Of a DNA stretch of 64,000 bases, positions 36,806-45,202 are shown piece by piece. The DNA is taken from the NCBI GenBank assembly GCA_900113425.1, contig FOZF01000001.1, forward strand, positions 1,528,358 through 1,592,357, given 5' to 3'. This stretch comes from Stenotrophomonas maltophilia. GTDB taxonomy: Bacteria; Pseudomonadota; Gammaproteobacteria; Xanthomonadales; Xanthomonadaceae. A program made the position numbers and the translations under genes. Each line of letters starts with the position of its first letter. Positions within the stretch are counted from its first letter, which is position 1. A model generated the notes under the pieces. That model saw only the letters and a program-made list of their open reading frames with translations. It made no database searches and was not told the origin of the DNA.

Positions 36806-37198
36806 TCAGCCCCGCCAGCGCAGCAGGAGGTCGCGCAGCGGGGTCAGCGCGAGGCCCATTCCGGCAAGAACGCCAACCGTGTTGGCGACGGCGTCCATCG
36901 GATCGGCCATGCGGTCGCGGGTCAGCGCCCCCTGTGCGAACTCGATGCCGATTCCCATCAGCACCAGTCCCAGCCCGACCCACAGCAGCGGGCGCCCTTG
37001 CCGGAACAGCTGTACGGCACTGCCGGACAGAATGAAGTACGCCAGGAAATGCTCGACCTTGTCGCCGTTCTCCGGCACCGGAATCGGTGGCGGCGGAATC
37101 AGGCAGACCACGATCACGAACAGCACGGCCAGCACCCACAGCGCGGTCCATAGCCACGGCCGCCGCAGCGGCTTGATCATGCGCGCCGTCGCGCTCAC
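36806..37198 (-). CDS. VanZ-like membrane protein
   Basis: A 130-residue inner-membrane protein with about four helices. Family traits include the helix ALWVLAVLFVIVVCLIPPPP, the DKVEHFLAYFILSG segment (conserved K, E/H) and GIGIEFAQGALTRDRM-DPMDAVANTVG. Homologues confer teicoplanin resistance in some bacteria, but most have unknown function. The GTG at 37198 overlaps the stop of the MidA gene (GTGA); an ATG at 37180 is an alternative start. Confidence 0.75.
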   Translation of the reverse strand: MSATARMIKPLRRPWLWTALWVLAVLFVIVVCLIPPPPIPVPENGDKVEHFLAYFILSGSAVQLFRQGRPLLWVGLGLVLMGIGIEFAQGALTRDRMADPMDAVANTVGVLAGMGLALTPLRDLLLRWRG

Positions 37199-38379
37199 AG
37201 GCGCCAGCTCAGATCGCCCAGCGCGAACGCCGGCTCGAAGTCGATTCCACGCTGCAGGCCGATCGCCTGGAAGCGCTCGCCCATGCCGGTCGGCAGGGTC
37301 AGCTTCTTCACCTGGTCGCGCAGCTGGATACGCCCCACCTCATCGGTACGCTCTTCGGCCAGGCTCAGCACCTGGTCCAGGCCATTGCCGATCAGGAAGC
37401 TGGCCTGGCTGCAGTACCCCGCCAGTTCGAAGCCACCGTGCAGGCCCGCTTCGGCCATCGCGGTGAAGTCCACCGAGGCCGTGATGTCCTGCAGGCCCGG
37501 CCAGCGATGCACGTCGTTATGCACGTGATGGCGGTAGAAGGCGCGCACCGTGCCGTCGTCGCGATCGTGCTGGTAGAACTCGCTTCGGCTGTAACCGTAG
37601 TCGATGAACAGCATCGCGCCGCGTTGCAGGCCGCCCGCCACTGCCTGCAGCCAGTACGGCAGCTGCGGCAGCACCTCCGAGCGGTATCCGTCCGCGAAGG
37701 GCTTTTCGAGATAGCGCTCGATGTGCCGCACGGCGCCGTTGAGCAGGATATCGGCCGGCTGCGCGCCGCGGATGAAGTTGCCCTCCGCGTCCAGTTCCAC
37801 GGTCTCCTCGTAGACCTCGCCGTCCCTGATCAGGAAGCGCGGGGTCGGAAGTGCGTCGATCACTTCGTTGGCGAACACCACACCTTCCCAGTCCTCGTCG
37901 AACGGACGGTCGATCCAGTCCACGCGCGTGGCCAGCTCTGCCGGCAGCGCCTGCTGCAGGCGCTGCTGCTGGCGCTGGCGCAGGTCGGCACTGGGTTCAA
38001 GGATGGCGTAACGCGAAGGCACCGCATCCAGCTCGGCCAGCCGCAGCAGCACGGCTTCGGCGAAGGCACCGGTGCCGCCGCCCAGCTCCAGCATCCGCGA
38101 CTGCGCACCGAGCTGGGCGAACACCGGCGCCAGTGCATTGGCCACGCTGCCCGCGAACAGGCCGCCCAGCTCGGGCGCGGTGGTGAAGTCGCCCCCGCCA
38201 CCGAACTTGCTGGCACCGGCGCTGTAGTAGCCCCACCCAGGTGCGTACAGGCACAGTTCCATGAAGCGGGAAAACGGCATCGCGCCCCCCTGAGCGAGGA
38301 TCTCAGTGCGCAGTGCGGCGGCCAGCTGGTCGCTGTGGGCCAGGGCGTCGGCATCGGGCAGAGGGAAGGTAGGCTGCAT
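37195..38379 (-). CDS. SAM-dependent methyltransferase, MidA/DUF185 family
   Basis: A 394-residue class I methyltransferase of the family that includes human NDUFAF7, which methylates an arginine of complex I. Motifs: FSRFMELCLYAPGWGYY near residue 35, DFTTAPELGGLFAG, then the SAM-binding LELGGGTGAFAEAVL, and the FANEVIDALP segment. The role in bacteria is not firmly known; a respiratory complex I partner is a reasonable inference. Its stop overlaps the VanZ-like start, making a two-gene operon. Confidence 0.87.
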   Translation of the reverse strand: MQPTFPLPDADALAHSDQLAAALRTEILAQGGAMPFSRFMELCLYAPGWGYYSAGASKFGGGGDFTTAPELGGLFAGSVANALAPVFAQLGAQSRMLELGGGTGAFAEAVLLRLAELDAVPSRYAILEPSADLRQRQQQRLQQALPAELATRVDWIDRPFDEDWEGVVFANEVIDALPTPRFLIRDGEVYEETVELDAEGNFIRGAQPADILLNGAVRHIERYLEKPFADGYRSEVLPQLPYWLQAVAGGLQRGAMLFIDYGYSRSEFYQHDRDDGTVRAFYRHHVHNDVHRWPGLQDITASVDFTAMAEAGLHGGFELAGYCSQASFLIGNGLDQVLSLAEERTDEVGRIQLRDQVKKLTLPTGMGERFQAIGLQRGIDFEPAFALGDLSWRL

Positions 38380-38438
38380 GGCGTCTTCGAATGCGGTGAC
38401 AATGGTGCACAGGATAGCCGAGCCTTGGAGGACCCTCG

Positions 38439-39176
38439 ATGAGCGACACCGCCCCCGTGGCCCTGATCACCGGCAGCGCGCGCCGGATCGGCGCCGCCAT
38501 CGCACGCCAGTTCCACGCCTGTGGCTGGTCGGTGGTGCTGCATGCCAACACGTCCAGCGCCGAGCTGCAGCAGGCCGCCTTCGACCTGGACAACGTCCGT
38601 CCGGGCAGCGTGCTGGCCCTGCAGGCCGACCTGCGCGATGCCGGTGCCCTGCCGGATCTGGTCGAGCAGGCCGTGGCCCACTTCGGCCGCCTCGATGCGC
38701 TGGTCAACAACGCGTCCAACTTCTTCCCCACCCCGCTCGGCCAGGTGACCGCCGAAGCGATGGATGAGCTGTACGCGGTCAACGCGCGTGCGCCGCTGCT
38801 GCTGTCACAGGCGGCCGCGCCGTACCTGCGCCGCCAGCAGGGCTGCATCGTCAATCTGACCGATCTGCACGGCACCGACCCGATGCGTGACCATGTGGCC
38901 TACACCATGGCCAAGGCCGCACTGGAGATGGCCACCCGGTCACTGGCGCTGGAACTGGCGCCGAAAGTGCGGGTCAATGCGGTCGCTCCCGGTGCAATCC
39001 TGTGGCCCGAGCAGGGAAAGGACGATTTCGCCCGCGAGGCCCTGCTGGCGCGCACGCCGCTGGCACGCACCGGCACGGTGGAGGAGATCGCCGAGGCGGT
39101 GTACTGGCTGGTGGCCGAGGCCAGCTTCGTCACCGGCCACACCCTGCGCGTGGATGGCGGACGCACGGTGAGTTGA
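38439..39176 (+). CDS. Pteridine reductase (SDR family)
   Basis: A 245-residue short-chain dehydrogenase. The NADP motif TGSARRIGAAIA is of the PTR1/FolM type with an Arg at the second position. The active site shows NNASNFFPTPL and the Tyr/Lys pair in VAYTMAKAALEMATRSLALE. Such enzymes reduce dihydrobiopterin, dihydromonapterin and dihydrofolate. It has a clear GGAGG ribosome site and converges with folK, so two folate genes are adjacent. Confidence 0.85.
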   Translation: MSDTAPVALITGSARRIGAAIARQFHACGWSVVLHANTSSAELQQAAFDLDNVRPGSVLALQADLRDAGALPDLVEQAVAHFGRLDALVNNASNFFPTPLGQVTAEAMDELYAVNARAPLLLSQAAAPYLRRQQGCIVNLTDLHGTDPMRDHVAYTMAKAALEMATRSLALELAPKVRVNAVAPGAILWPEQGKDDFAREALLARTPLARTGTVEEIAEAVYWLVAEASFVTGHTLRVDGGRTVS

Positions 39177-39180
39177 AGTC

Positions 39181-39203
39181 CGTCGGGCATGGCCCGGCGC
39201 TAC
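39181..39203 (-). repeat. SMAG-type palindrome
   Basis: An inverted copy, ending CCCGGCGCTAC, that lies four bases after the pteridine-reductase stop. One stem base differs from the main copy. Confidence 0.8.
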
Positions 39204-39231
39204 CGATCCACGTGGGCGAGCGCAGCGGCCC

Positions 39232-39717
39232 TCATTCCAGGTCAACCACCTCGAATGCCTCGCCGAACTGCGCGTGTGCGCGCCACAGCGCGGCCAGGGC
39301 CAAGCCGCTGACCGGGTCGATGAAGTCCGGCGCGATGTCCGCCAGCGGCTTGAGCACGAAGGCATGCTTCAGCTCGGGACGCGGAATGCGCAGATGGCCC
39401 GGGCCTTCCACGATGTGGTTGCCGTAGAACACCACGTCGATGTCCAGGGTACGGTCGGAGAAGCGCGGACCACTGCGATCACGACCGTGGGCGTCTTCCA
39501 GCGCGTGCAGCCAATCATCCAGCGCCTGCAGCGGCAGATCGGTCTGGATCAGCACGCCATTGTTGAGGAAGGCCGGGCCATCGAAGCCGACCGCGGCCGT
39601 GCGGTAGGCCGGAGACACCTGCAACGCGCCGAAACGCTCGCGCAGGGCGGCCACCGCGGCATGGAGATGGCGGCGGGGCTGGACGTTGCTGCCCAGGCTG
39701 AGAAGCACGGTGGTCAT
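39232..39717 (-). CDS. folK: Hydroxymethyldihydropterin pyrophosphokinase
   Basis: A 161-residue folate-pathway enzyme (HPPK). Motifs include the N-terminal LLSLGSNVQPR, FLNNGVLIQT, the metal-binding region GPRFSDRTLDIDVVFYG and LRIPRPELKHAFVLKPL. Length fits the family. It converges with the pteridine reductase gene and diverges from the Anbu peptidase gene, 90 nt away. Confidence 0.95.
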   Translation of the reverse strand: MTTVLLSLGSNVQPRRHLHAAVAALRERFGALQVSPAYRTAAVGFDGPAFLNNGVLIQTDLPLQALDDWLHALEDAHGRDRSGPRFSDRTLDIDVVFYGNHIVEGPGHLRIPRPELKHAFVLKPLADIAPDFIDPVSGLALAALWRAHAQFGEAFEVVDLE

Positions 39718-39807
39718 GCGGTTCAGGTGACGGGTCTGGGGGGCGTGGGCATGCCGTCGTCACGGCGGCCTGCCTACAATCCGGGACGCACATGATAGGG
39801 CACCGAC

Positions 39808-40557
39808 ATGACCTATTGCGTTGGAATCGAGGTGGACCAGGGCCTGGTCTTCGCTGCCGACACCCGGACCAATGCCTCGCTGGACGATGTGCGCGTGCAC
39901 CGCAAGCTGCACGTGTTCGAGTATCCCGGCCAGGCGGCCTACGTGTTGATGGCGGCCGGCAACCTGGCCACCACCCAGTTGCTGGTCTCGCGCCTGACCC
40001 GGGACGCCGGCGAACGGCGCACGCCCAACCTGCGCGACATGACCCATCTGTTCGAAGCGGCGGCCTATGTCGGGCGCCTGCTGGTGGACAGCCAGGTGCA
40101 CGGCGGCCACAGCGAGCACGGCCATGACGGCGTCAACACCCAGGCCACGCTGATCTTCGGCGGCCAGGTCGCCGGCGAACGCCCCGGCCTGTACATGATC
40201 TATCCGCTGGGCAATGCCATCGCCGCCTCGCCGGAGACCCCCTACCTGCAGATCGGCGAGTCCAAGTATGGCAAGCCGATCCTCGATCGCATCCTCAGCC
40301 CGGCCACGCGCCTTGAGGACGCCGCGCGCACGGCGATCGTGTCGCTGGATTCGACCATCCGTTCCAACCTCTCGGTCGGGCTGCCGATCGATCTGGCATT
40401 GCTGCGCGACGGCGAGCTGCGGATCGCCCAGCAGCTGCGGCTGGGCGCGGACTCGCCCCTGTACGCGGACATCCACCAGAACTGGTCACGGCGGCTGGAA
40501 CAGGCTGTGGACAGCCTGCCACGCTTCCCGTGGGAGACCCAGGAACGGCCGACCTGA
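39808..40557 (+). CDS. Bacterial proteasome-like peptidase (Anbu)
   Basis: A 249-residue Ntn-hydrolase of the ancestral beta-subunit type, forming helical or ring-shaped oligomers in other species. The expected catalytic Thr is residue 2 (MTYCVGIEV), exposed by Met removal. Also conserved are FAADTRTNASLD, HRKLHVF (putative catalytic Lys) and the C-terminal SNLSVGLPIDLALL. Elsewhere Anbu genes cluster with a transglutaminase-like protein, an alpha-E protein and an ATP-grasp enzyme; none lie next to it here. Its substrates are unknown. Confidence 0.85.
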   Translation: MTYCVGIEVDQGLVFAADTRTNASLDDVRVHRKLHVFEYPGQAAYVLMAAGNLATTQLLVSRLTRDAGERRTPNLRDMTHLFEAAAYVGRLLVDSQVHGGHSEHGHDGVNTQATLIFGGQVAGERPGLYMIYPLGNAIAASPETPYLQIGESKYGKPILDRILSPATRLEDAARTAIVSLDSTIRSNLSVGLPIDLALLRDGELRIAQQLRLGADSPLYADIHQNWSRRLEQAVDSLPRFPWETQERPT

Positions 40558-40562
40558 ACGGC

Positions 40563-40659
40563 CGCCGGGCATGGCCCGGCGCTACCCACCGCCTTCGATG
40601 ACGCCGGGCATGGCCCGGCGCTACCTACCGCTTCCGGTAGCGCCGGGCCATGCCCGGCG
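40563..40659. repeat. Cluster of three SMAG palindromes
   Basis: Inverted copies at 40563-40585 and 40602-40624, and a direct copy at 40637-40659, fill the gap between the convergent Anbu and hybrid-kinase genes. This is the densest SMAG site in the window. Confidence 0.85.
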
Positions 40660-40666
40660 ACGCAAT

Positions 40667-42178
40667 TCAGCCCAGCGCCTCTGCCACCGCGCGGAACACC
40701 TGCTGCATCTGCAACGGCTTGCGCAGCACATGCACCTCGATGCCATCAGGGAATGCATCGGCCGGAACGTCCACTGACGCGTCTTCCAGCACCAGCGCCG
40801 GCCCCCGGTAACCCAGTCCGGCCATTTCGCCCAGCAGCTGGCTGGCCGGCAGCAGTTTGGAGCCGGCATCGGCGATCACCAGCGCCGGCATCGCCTCCTG
40901 CTGCATCCAGCGCAACGCCGCCGGGCCATCGGAAGCCAACTGCAGCTGATATCCCTGGCTGGACAGCGCGTTGCCCAGCAGCGACAGGCGTGTGGCTTCG
41001 CCATCGACCACCAGGATCGACTGGCCACTGCCCAGTGCCACCAGCTGCTCGATCGGCTCGCCGCTCTCGATGGCGTCACGCATCGGCAGGCGCAGCTCGA
41101 AGCAGGTGCCCTGCCCCGGCTGGCTGGTGACCGTGATGCTGCCGCCAGCACCTTCGACGATGCGCTTGCAGGAAATCAGGCCCAGGCCGGTACCGTCCGC
41201 CTTGGTGGTGAAGAAGGGATTGAACAGGTGCGAGAGCGTGTCGGCATCCATGCCGATGCCTTCGTCGGCCACCGCGATGCGCATCCAGTCCACACCGTCG
41301 CGCTCGCCGGCATGGCTTGCGGTCAGGCTCAGGCGGCCGCCGCTGGGCATCGCCTGGATCGCATTGAGTGCCAGGTTCAACAGCACCTGCTGCAGCTCGG
41401 TGTAGTTCGCATCGACCGCCAGCCCCTCGTCTTCCACCTGCAGGTGCAGGCGCACGGCATCGGGCACGTTGCTGCGCAGCAGCAGCGCCACCGCGTCGAA
41501 CAGGCCGTCGATCTGCACGCGTTCGCTGGGCTTGCGCGAGCCACGGACGAACGACAACATCGATTCCGCCATTTCATGACCGCGGCGGCCGCACTCGGCG
41601 ATCACATCCGCAAGGTGGTGCAGCTGCGGATCATCGGTGCGCGCCTTCAGCAGGTCCGGCATGATCAGCAGCGGCTGCAGGATGTTGCGCAGGTCGTGGC
41701 TGAGGCCAGCGGCGAGCAGCGAAAGGCTTTCCAGCCGTTGCGCGCGCATCAGCTCGGTCTCCACGCGCGAACGCTCCACCGCGCTGCGCGCCTCGCGGAT
41801 CGCACGGGCCACCGCCGACGGCAGGCGCGCCGGCTGGTGCTTGATGATGTAGTCGTTGGCGCCCTTCTGCAGCGCCGCCACTGCATTCTCCTCACCCATC
41901 GTGCCCGAGACGAAGATGAAGGGAACGTCCGGCGCCGTCTCGCGCACGATGCGCAGGGCGTCGTCGCCGGAGAAACCGGGCATGCTCAGGTCGGACAGCA
42001 CGATATCCGGCTGGAATGCGGCCAGCGCCTGGCGCAGTTCCGCCTCGCTCTCAACGCGCTCGAAGCGGGCTTCCAGGCCCGCATCCAGCATCTGTTCGGA
42101 CATCAGCTCGGCGTCTTCCGGCGAATCCTCCACCAGCAGGATGCGCAGTGCCCCGAGGGAGGGACCGGTCAGGGGCAT
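40667..42178 (-). CDS. Hybrid sensor kinase: receiver, kinase, degenerate receiver
   Basis: A 503-residue soluble signalling protein. An N-terminal receiver has D63 (LSDLSMP) and Lys113. The HisKA domain has phosphoacceptor His161 in LSHDLRN, then an HATPase domain with NAIQAMPSGG, DEGIGM and TGLGL (about 265-365). The C-terminal segment 386-503 resembles a receiver with Asp437 and Lys487, but the usual acidic pair is changed to VDGE, so it may not be phosphorylated normally. It has no membrane segment, so it takes its input through the first receiver. It is 4 nt after the response-regulator gene. Confidence 0.88.
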   Translation of the reverse strand: MPLTGPSLGALRILLVEDSPEDAELMSEQMLDAGLEARFERVESEAELRQALAAFQPDIVLSDLSMPGFSGDDALRIVRETAPDVPFIFVSGTMGEENAVAALQKGANDYIIKHQPARLPSAVARAIREARSAVERSRVETELMRAQRLESLSLLAAGLSHDLRNILQPLLIMPDLLKARTDDPQLHHLADVIAECGRRGHEMAESMLSFVRGSRKPSERVQIDGLFDAVALLLRSNVPDAVRLHLQVEDEGLAVDANYTELQQVLLNLALNAIQAMPSGGRLSLTASHAGERDGVDWMRIAVADEGIGMDADTLSHLFNPFFTTKADGTGLGLISCKRIVEGAGGSITVTSQPGQGTCFELRLPMRDAIESGEPIEQLVALGSGQSILVVDGEATRLSLLGNALSSQGYQLQLASDGPAALRWMQQEAMPALVIADAGSKLLPASQLLGEMAGLGYRGPALVLEDASVDVPADAFPDGIEVHVLRKPLQMQQVFRAVAEALG

Positions 42179-42182
42179 GGGC

Positions 42183-42623
42183 TTACTCGAGTTCCGGTGC
42201 CTGGTTGATCAGTGCCCAGAACTTGCCCAGGGTCTGCACGGCACCGAAGAACTGGTCCACGTCCACCGGCTTGACCACGTAGGCGTTCACGCCCATGTCC
42301 CAGCTGCGGGCCAGATCGCTCTCTTCGCGCGAGGAGGACAGGATCACCACGGGAAGGCGCTTGAGTTCCTCGTGCTCACGGATCTGCCGCAGCACTTCCA
42401 GGCCGTCCATGCGCGGCATCTTGATGTCCAGCAGCAGCACCGCCGGCAGGCCCTCCTCGCGGCTGGCGAAGGTGCCGCGCCGCAGCAGGTAGTCCATGAC
42501 CTCCACGCCGTCCTCGACGTGCACGATGGGATTGGCCAGGCGGGCTTCCTGCAGGGCGTCGATCGCCATCTCGGCATCGGCCGGGCTGTCTTCGGCAAGA
42601 AGGATGGTGCGCAGAGTCGTCAT
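42183..42623 (-). CDS. Single-domain response regulator (Rcp1-like)
   Basis: A 146-residue receiver with no output domain. The phosphoacceptor is Asp66 (LLLDIKMPRMDG), with acidic pair ED near residue 11-12 and Lys118 (VVKPVD). The insert RRGTFASREEGLP after the second helix is typical of Rcp1-type regulators that pair with phytochrome-like kinases. The start overlaps the kinase stop as ATGA. It would carry phosphate between the upstream kinase and the downstream hybrid. Confidence 0.9.
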   Translation of the reverse strand: MTTLRTILLAEDSPADAEMAIDALQEARLANPIVHVEDGVEVMDYLLRRGTFASREEGLPAVLLLDIKMPRMDGLEVLRQIREHEELKRLPVVILSSSREESDLARSWDMGVNAYVVKPVDVDQFFGAVQTLGKFWALINQAPELE

Positions 42624-44437
42624 GCGGAGGGACCTTGTTTGTCCGCGTCGAGCGCGGGAGGCAGGTAGAAGTGGAAGGTTGCGCCGGCATCCGGTTCGGC
42701 TTCGGCCCAGACCCGGCCTCCATGACGGGTCAGTACACGGCGTACGCTGGCCAGGCCGATGCCGGTACCGGGGTAATCACTGGCCTTGTGCAGGCGCTGG
42801 AACACGCCGAACAGCTTTCCGGCATAGGCCATGTCAAAGCCTGCACCATTGTCGCTGACCGTGAACTGATGGCCGCCATCAGGCTGCGGCTGGTAATCCA
42901 CGCGGATCTTCGCCGGCTCGCGGTTGCTGGAATACTTGACCGCGTTGCCAAGCAGGTTCAGCCACACCTGGCGCATCATGTTCTCATCGGCCACCACGAT
43001 CGGCAGCGGTGCGATGTTCCATTCGACGTGATGGACCTGGCCAGTGCTTTCAGCCTCGGCCTGCAGGTTGGAATCGAGCATCGCACGGGTATCGGACACC
43101 AGCGACTGCATGTCCACTGCCTGCTGGCGCATCGCTGCGCGCCCCAGCCGCGAGTAGACCAGCAGATCGTCGATCAGCGTCGCCATGCGCCGCGCCGAGC
43201 TGGAGATCACGCCCAGGTAATGCAGGCTCTTCTCGTCGGCGCTCTCGCCCAGATGGCGCGACAGCTTGTCGGAGAAGCCGGCAACGTGGCGCAGCGGCGC
43301 GCGCAGGTCATGCGACACCGAATAGCTGAATGCTTCCAGCTCGCGATTGACTTCCGAGACCTGCGCCACCTTGCCTTCCAGCTGGCGGTTCAGTTCCTCA
43401 ACACGCGACTGCACGGCGCGCTGCACGGTGACATCGCTGACGGTCAGCAGGACCACTTCATCGTCGGTATCCGGCAGCGGCATGCGCCGGGCGTTGAGCA
43501 GCATGTAGCGCACCACGCCCTCGGAGGTGCGCTGTTCGTGCTCGAAGTCCCACAGCTCGCGACCGCGCAGCAGCACATCGACGAGGCGCTGGCGCACGAC
43601 GGCGTCCCGCCAGGCGCCGTCGCCGACGTCATCCAGCAGCAGGCCATCGGCACGTTCATCCTGCAGGCCGTACAACTCGGCAAAGGCCGGATTGTGCAGC
43701 TGCACGCGCAGCTCGCGGTCGAGCAGCACGATCGGCTCGCGCACGGTCTGCAGTACTGAAGCGGCACGCGCGGCCGAGCGCAGCGACTGCCGCTCGGCCT
43801 GCAGGCGTCGACCGATCTGCCGCTGCAGCAGCCAGAGCACCAGGCCGAGCAACGCCAGCTGCACCACCAGCGAGCTCCACGAGACGAATTCGGTCTGCCT
43901 GCGCTGCCGCGCAGCCTGTTCGGCCCGCTCGGCCAGCAGCGCCTGCTCGCTGTTCTGCAGCTCTTCAACCAGGCTGCGGATCGGGTAGCGGGTACTCAGG
44001 TCCTGTACCAGTGCGCGCTGGTCACTGTTCGGTTCGGCCTTGGCCAGCGCGCGCGCCACCGCCAGCCGCCCTTCCAGCATGGACTCGATGCGACCGATGC
44101 GGATCAGCTGTTCAGGATTATCCCGTGTCATCCGGCCCAGCTCTGCGAGTCGGCCGGGAATCTCGTTGGCCTTGGCCATGCGCTCGCGCAGGCCGGGCGC
44201 GTCCACGCCCTTGGACAGCGTCAACGCCGCCGACTCGACATCGCGCACATCGGCCTGCAACTGTTGCAGCGCCACGCCAACCGCCTGGGTATGCGTCACC
44301 CAGGTCATGGCTTCTTCGTTTTCACGCTGAAGCTTGCGCTGGGTCAACCACGGCACGACGATGATCGCGGCGGCAGCCAGCGCCAGGGCCGGCAATCGCC
44401 AGCGATCCCAGATGTCGTCACTGAACACCAGCGCCAT
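42620..44437 (-). CDS. Membrane sensor histidine kinase with PAS domain
   Basis: A 605-residue kinase. Membrane helices at about 14-31 and 188-207 flank a periplasmic helical sensor resembling CHASE3, then a coiled-coil linker, a PAS domain (about 225-335) and a HisKA domain with His376 in YSVSHDLRAP. The HATPase domain has NLLGNAVKYSS and GAGFD near residues 490-540. The C-terminal region resembles the bacteriophytochrome-type kinases. It is first in a three-gene operon with the two receivers. Confidence 0.9.
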   Translation of the reverse strand: MALVFSDDIWDRWRLPALALAAAAIIVVPWLTQRKLQRENEEAMTWVTHTQAVGVALQQLQADVRDVESAALTLSKGVDAPGLRERMAKANEIPGRLAELGRMTRDNPEQLIRIGRIESMLEGRLAVARALAKAEPNSDQRALVQDLSTRYPIRSLVEELQNSEQALLAERAEQAARQRRQTEFVSWSSLVVQLALLGLVLWLLQRQIGRRLQAERQSLRSAARAASVLQTVREPIVLLDRELRVQLHNPAFAELYGLQDERADGLLLDDVGDGAWRDAVVRQRLVDVLLRGRELWDFEHEQRTSEGVVRYMLLNARRMPLPDTDDEVVLLTVSDVTVQRAVQSRVEELNRQLEGKVAQVSEVNRELEAFSYSVSHDLRAPLRHVAGFSDKLSRHLGESADEKSLHYLGVISSSARRMATLIDDLLVYSRLGRAAMRQQAVDMQSLVSDTRAMLDSNLQAEAESTGQVHHVEWNIAPLPIVVADENMMRQVWLNLLGNAVKYSSNREPAKIRVDYQPQPDGGHQFTVSDNGAGFDMAYAGKLFGVFQRLHKASDYPGTGIGLASVRRVLTRHGGRVWAEAEPDAGATFHFYLPPALDADKQGPSA

Positions 44438-44570
44438 AGTTCCTCATCAGCACGGCCGCAGAGGGATGGGCCCGGAGAGGCCCAACTGCGGCGGAACCGG
44501 CAATATAGCGCAGGCGGTCACACCTCTGGAATGTCTGGTCCCGGCAGCTGAACGGTCCAGAAAACATCAT

Positions 44571-44601
44571 GGGTGGAGCCGGGACTGGCCCGGCTCCACC
44601 C
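44571..44601. repeat. 31-nt variant palindrome of the SMAG group
   Basis: GGGTGGAGCCGGG and CCCGGCTCCACCC form a 13-bp stem with a 5-nt loop. It matches the GTGGAGCC variant at 36760 but is longer. It is between the kinase operon promoter and the BON gene end. Confidence 0.75.
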
Positions 44602-44618
44602 TCATGCAGCTGTGCTGC

Positions 44619-44637
44619 GGCGCCGCGGGGCGGCGCC
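44619..44637 (-). terminator. GC hairpin after the BON gene
   Basis: GGCGCCGC pairs with GCGGCGCC around GGG, six bases beyond the BON-protein stop. No T-run is seen. Confidence 0.5.
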
Positions 44638-44642
44638 CGGGA

Positions 44643-45029
44643 TCAGCGCTTGGCCGCCGCGCTCACCTTCAGCGCGCTGGCATCAACGCGGGTGACGCCC
44701 TTGATGCCCTTGGCCGTGGTGACGGCCTTGTCGTGCTCGGCCTGGGTCGCCACCGTGCCGCTGAGGCTGACTACGCCGTTCACGGTTTCCACCTTGACCT
44801 CGGTGCCCGGCACATTGCTGCTGGCCAGCAGGTCAGCCTTCACCTTGGTGGTGATCCAGGTGTCGGTCACCGGCTCGTTGGAGTCGTGGCGATCGGCGTG
44901 GGTCATCGCAGAATGGTCGGTGGTGGGCGGGCTCTTGGCTGCCGGATCCTTGGCGAATGCAGCCGAGGAGGACAGCGCCAGGCCCAGGGTGAGGGCCGAA
45001 GCAATCAGCGTGCGGGTCGGGGTGTTCAT
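44643..45029 (-). CDS. BON-domain periplasmic protein (OsmY-like)
   Basis: A 128-residue protein with a signal peptide (1-26, AFA-K). The single BON domain over about 58-125 has DTWITTKVKADLLASSNVPG and VNGVVSLSGTVATQAEHDKA, then GVTRVDASALKV. Such domains bind phospholipid and are common in stress-induced periplasmic proteins such as OsmY. A strong AGGAGGTAA ribosome site precedes the ATG. It is divergent from the oxidoreductase gene and stands alone. Confidence 0.88.
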   Translation of the reverse strand: MNTPTRTLIASALTLGLALSSSAAFAKDPAAKSPPTTDHSAMTHADRHDSNEPVTDTWITTKVKADLLASSNVPGTEVKVETVNGVVSLSGTVATQAEHDKAVTTAKGIKGVTRVDASALKVSAAAKR

Positions 45030-45202
45030 CGTGTGTTACCTCCTGCGGAATGTGGGGCCAGTGTGGCCGCAGCGCCGTGCAGCAGGCGTGGCGCTGCGGT
45101 CATGCCGCCGTGAATCGCGCCTGTCATCGCTGCAACGGTTCAGCTTTGGATCCCGGCCCGCCGTCGTTTACCCTGCATGCCTGATCTGCGCGGAGCACTG
45201 CC

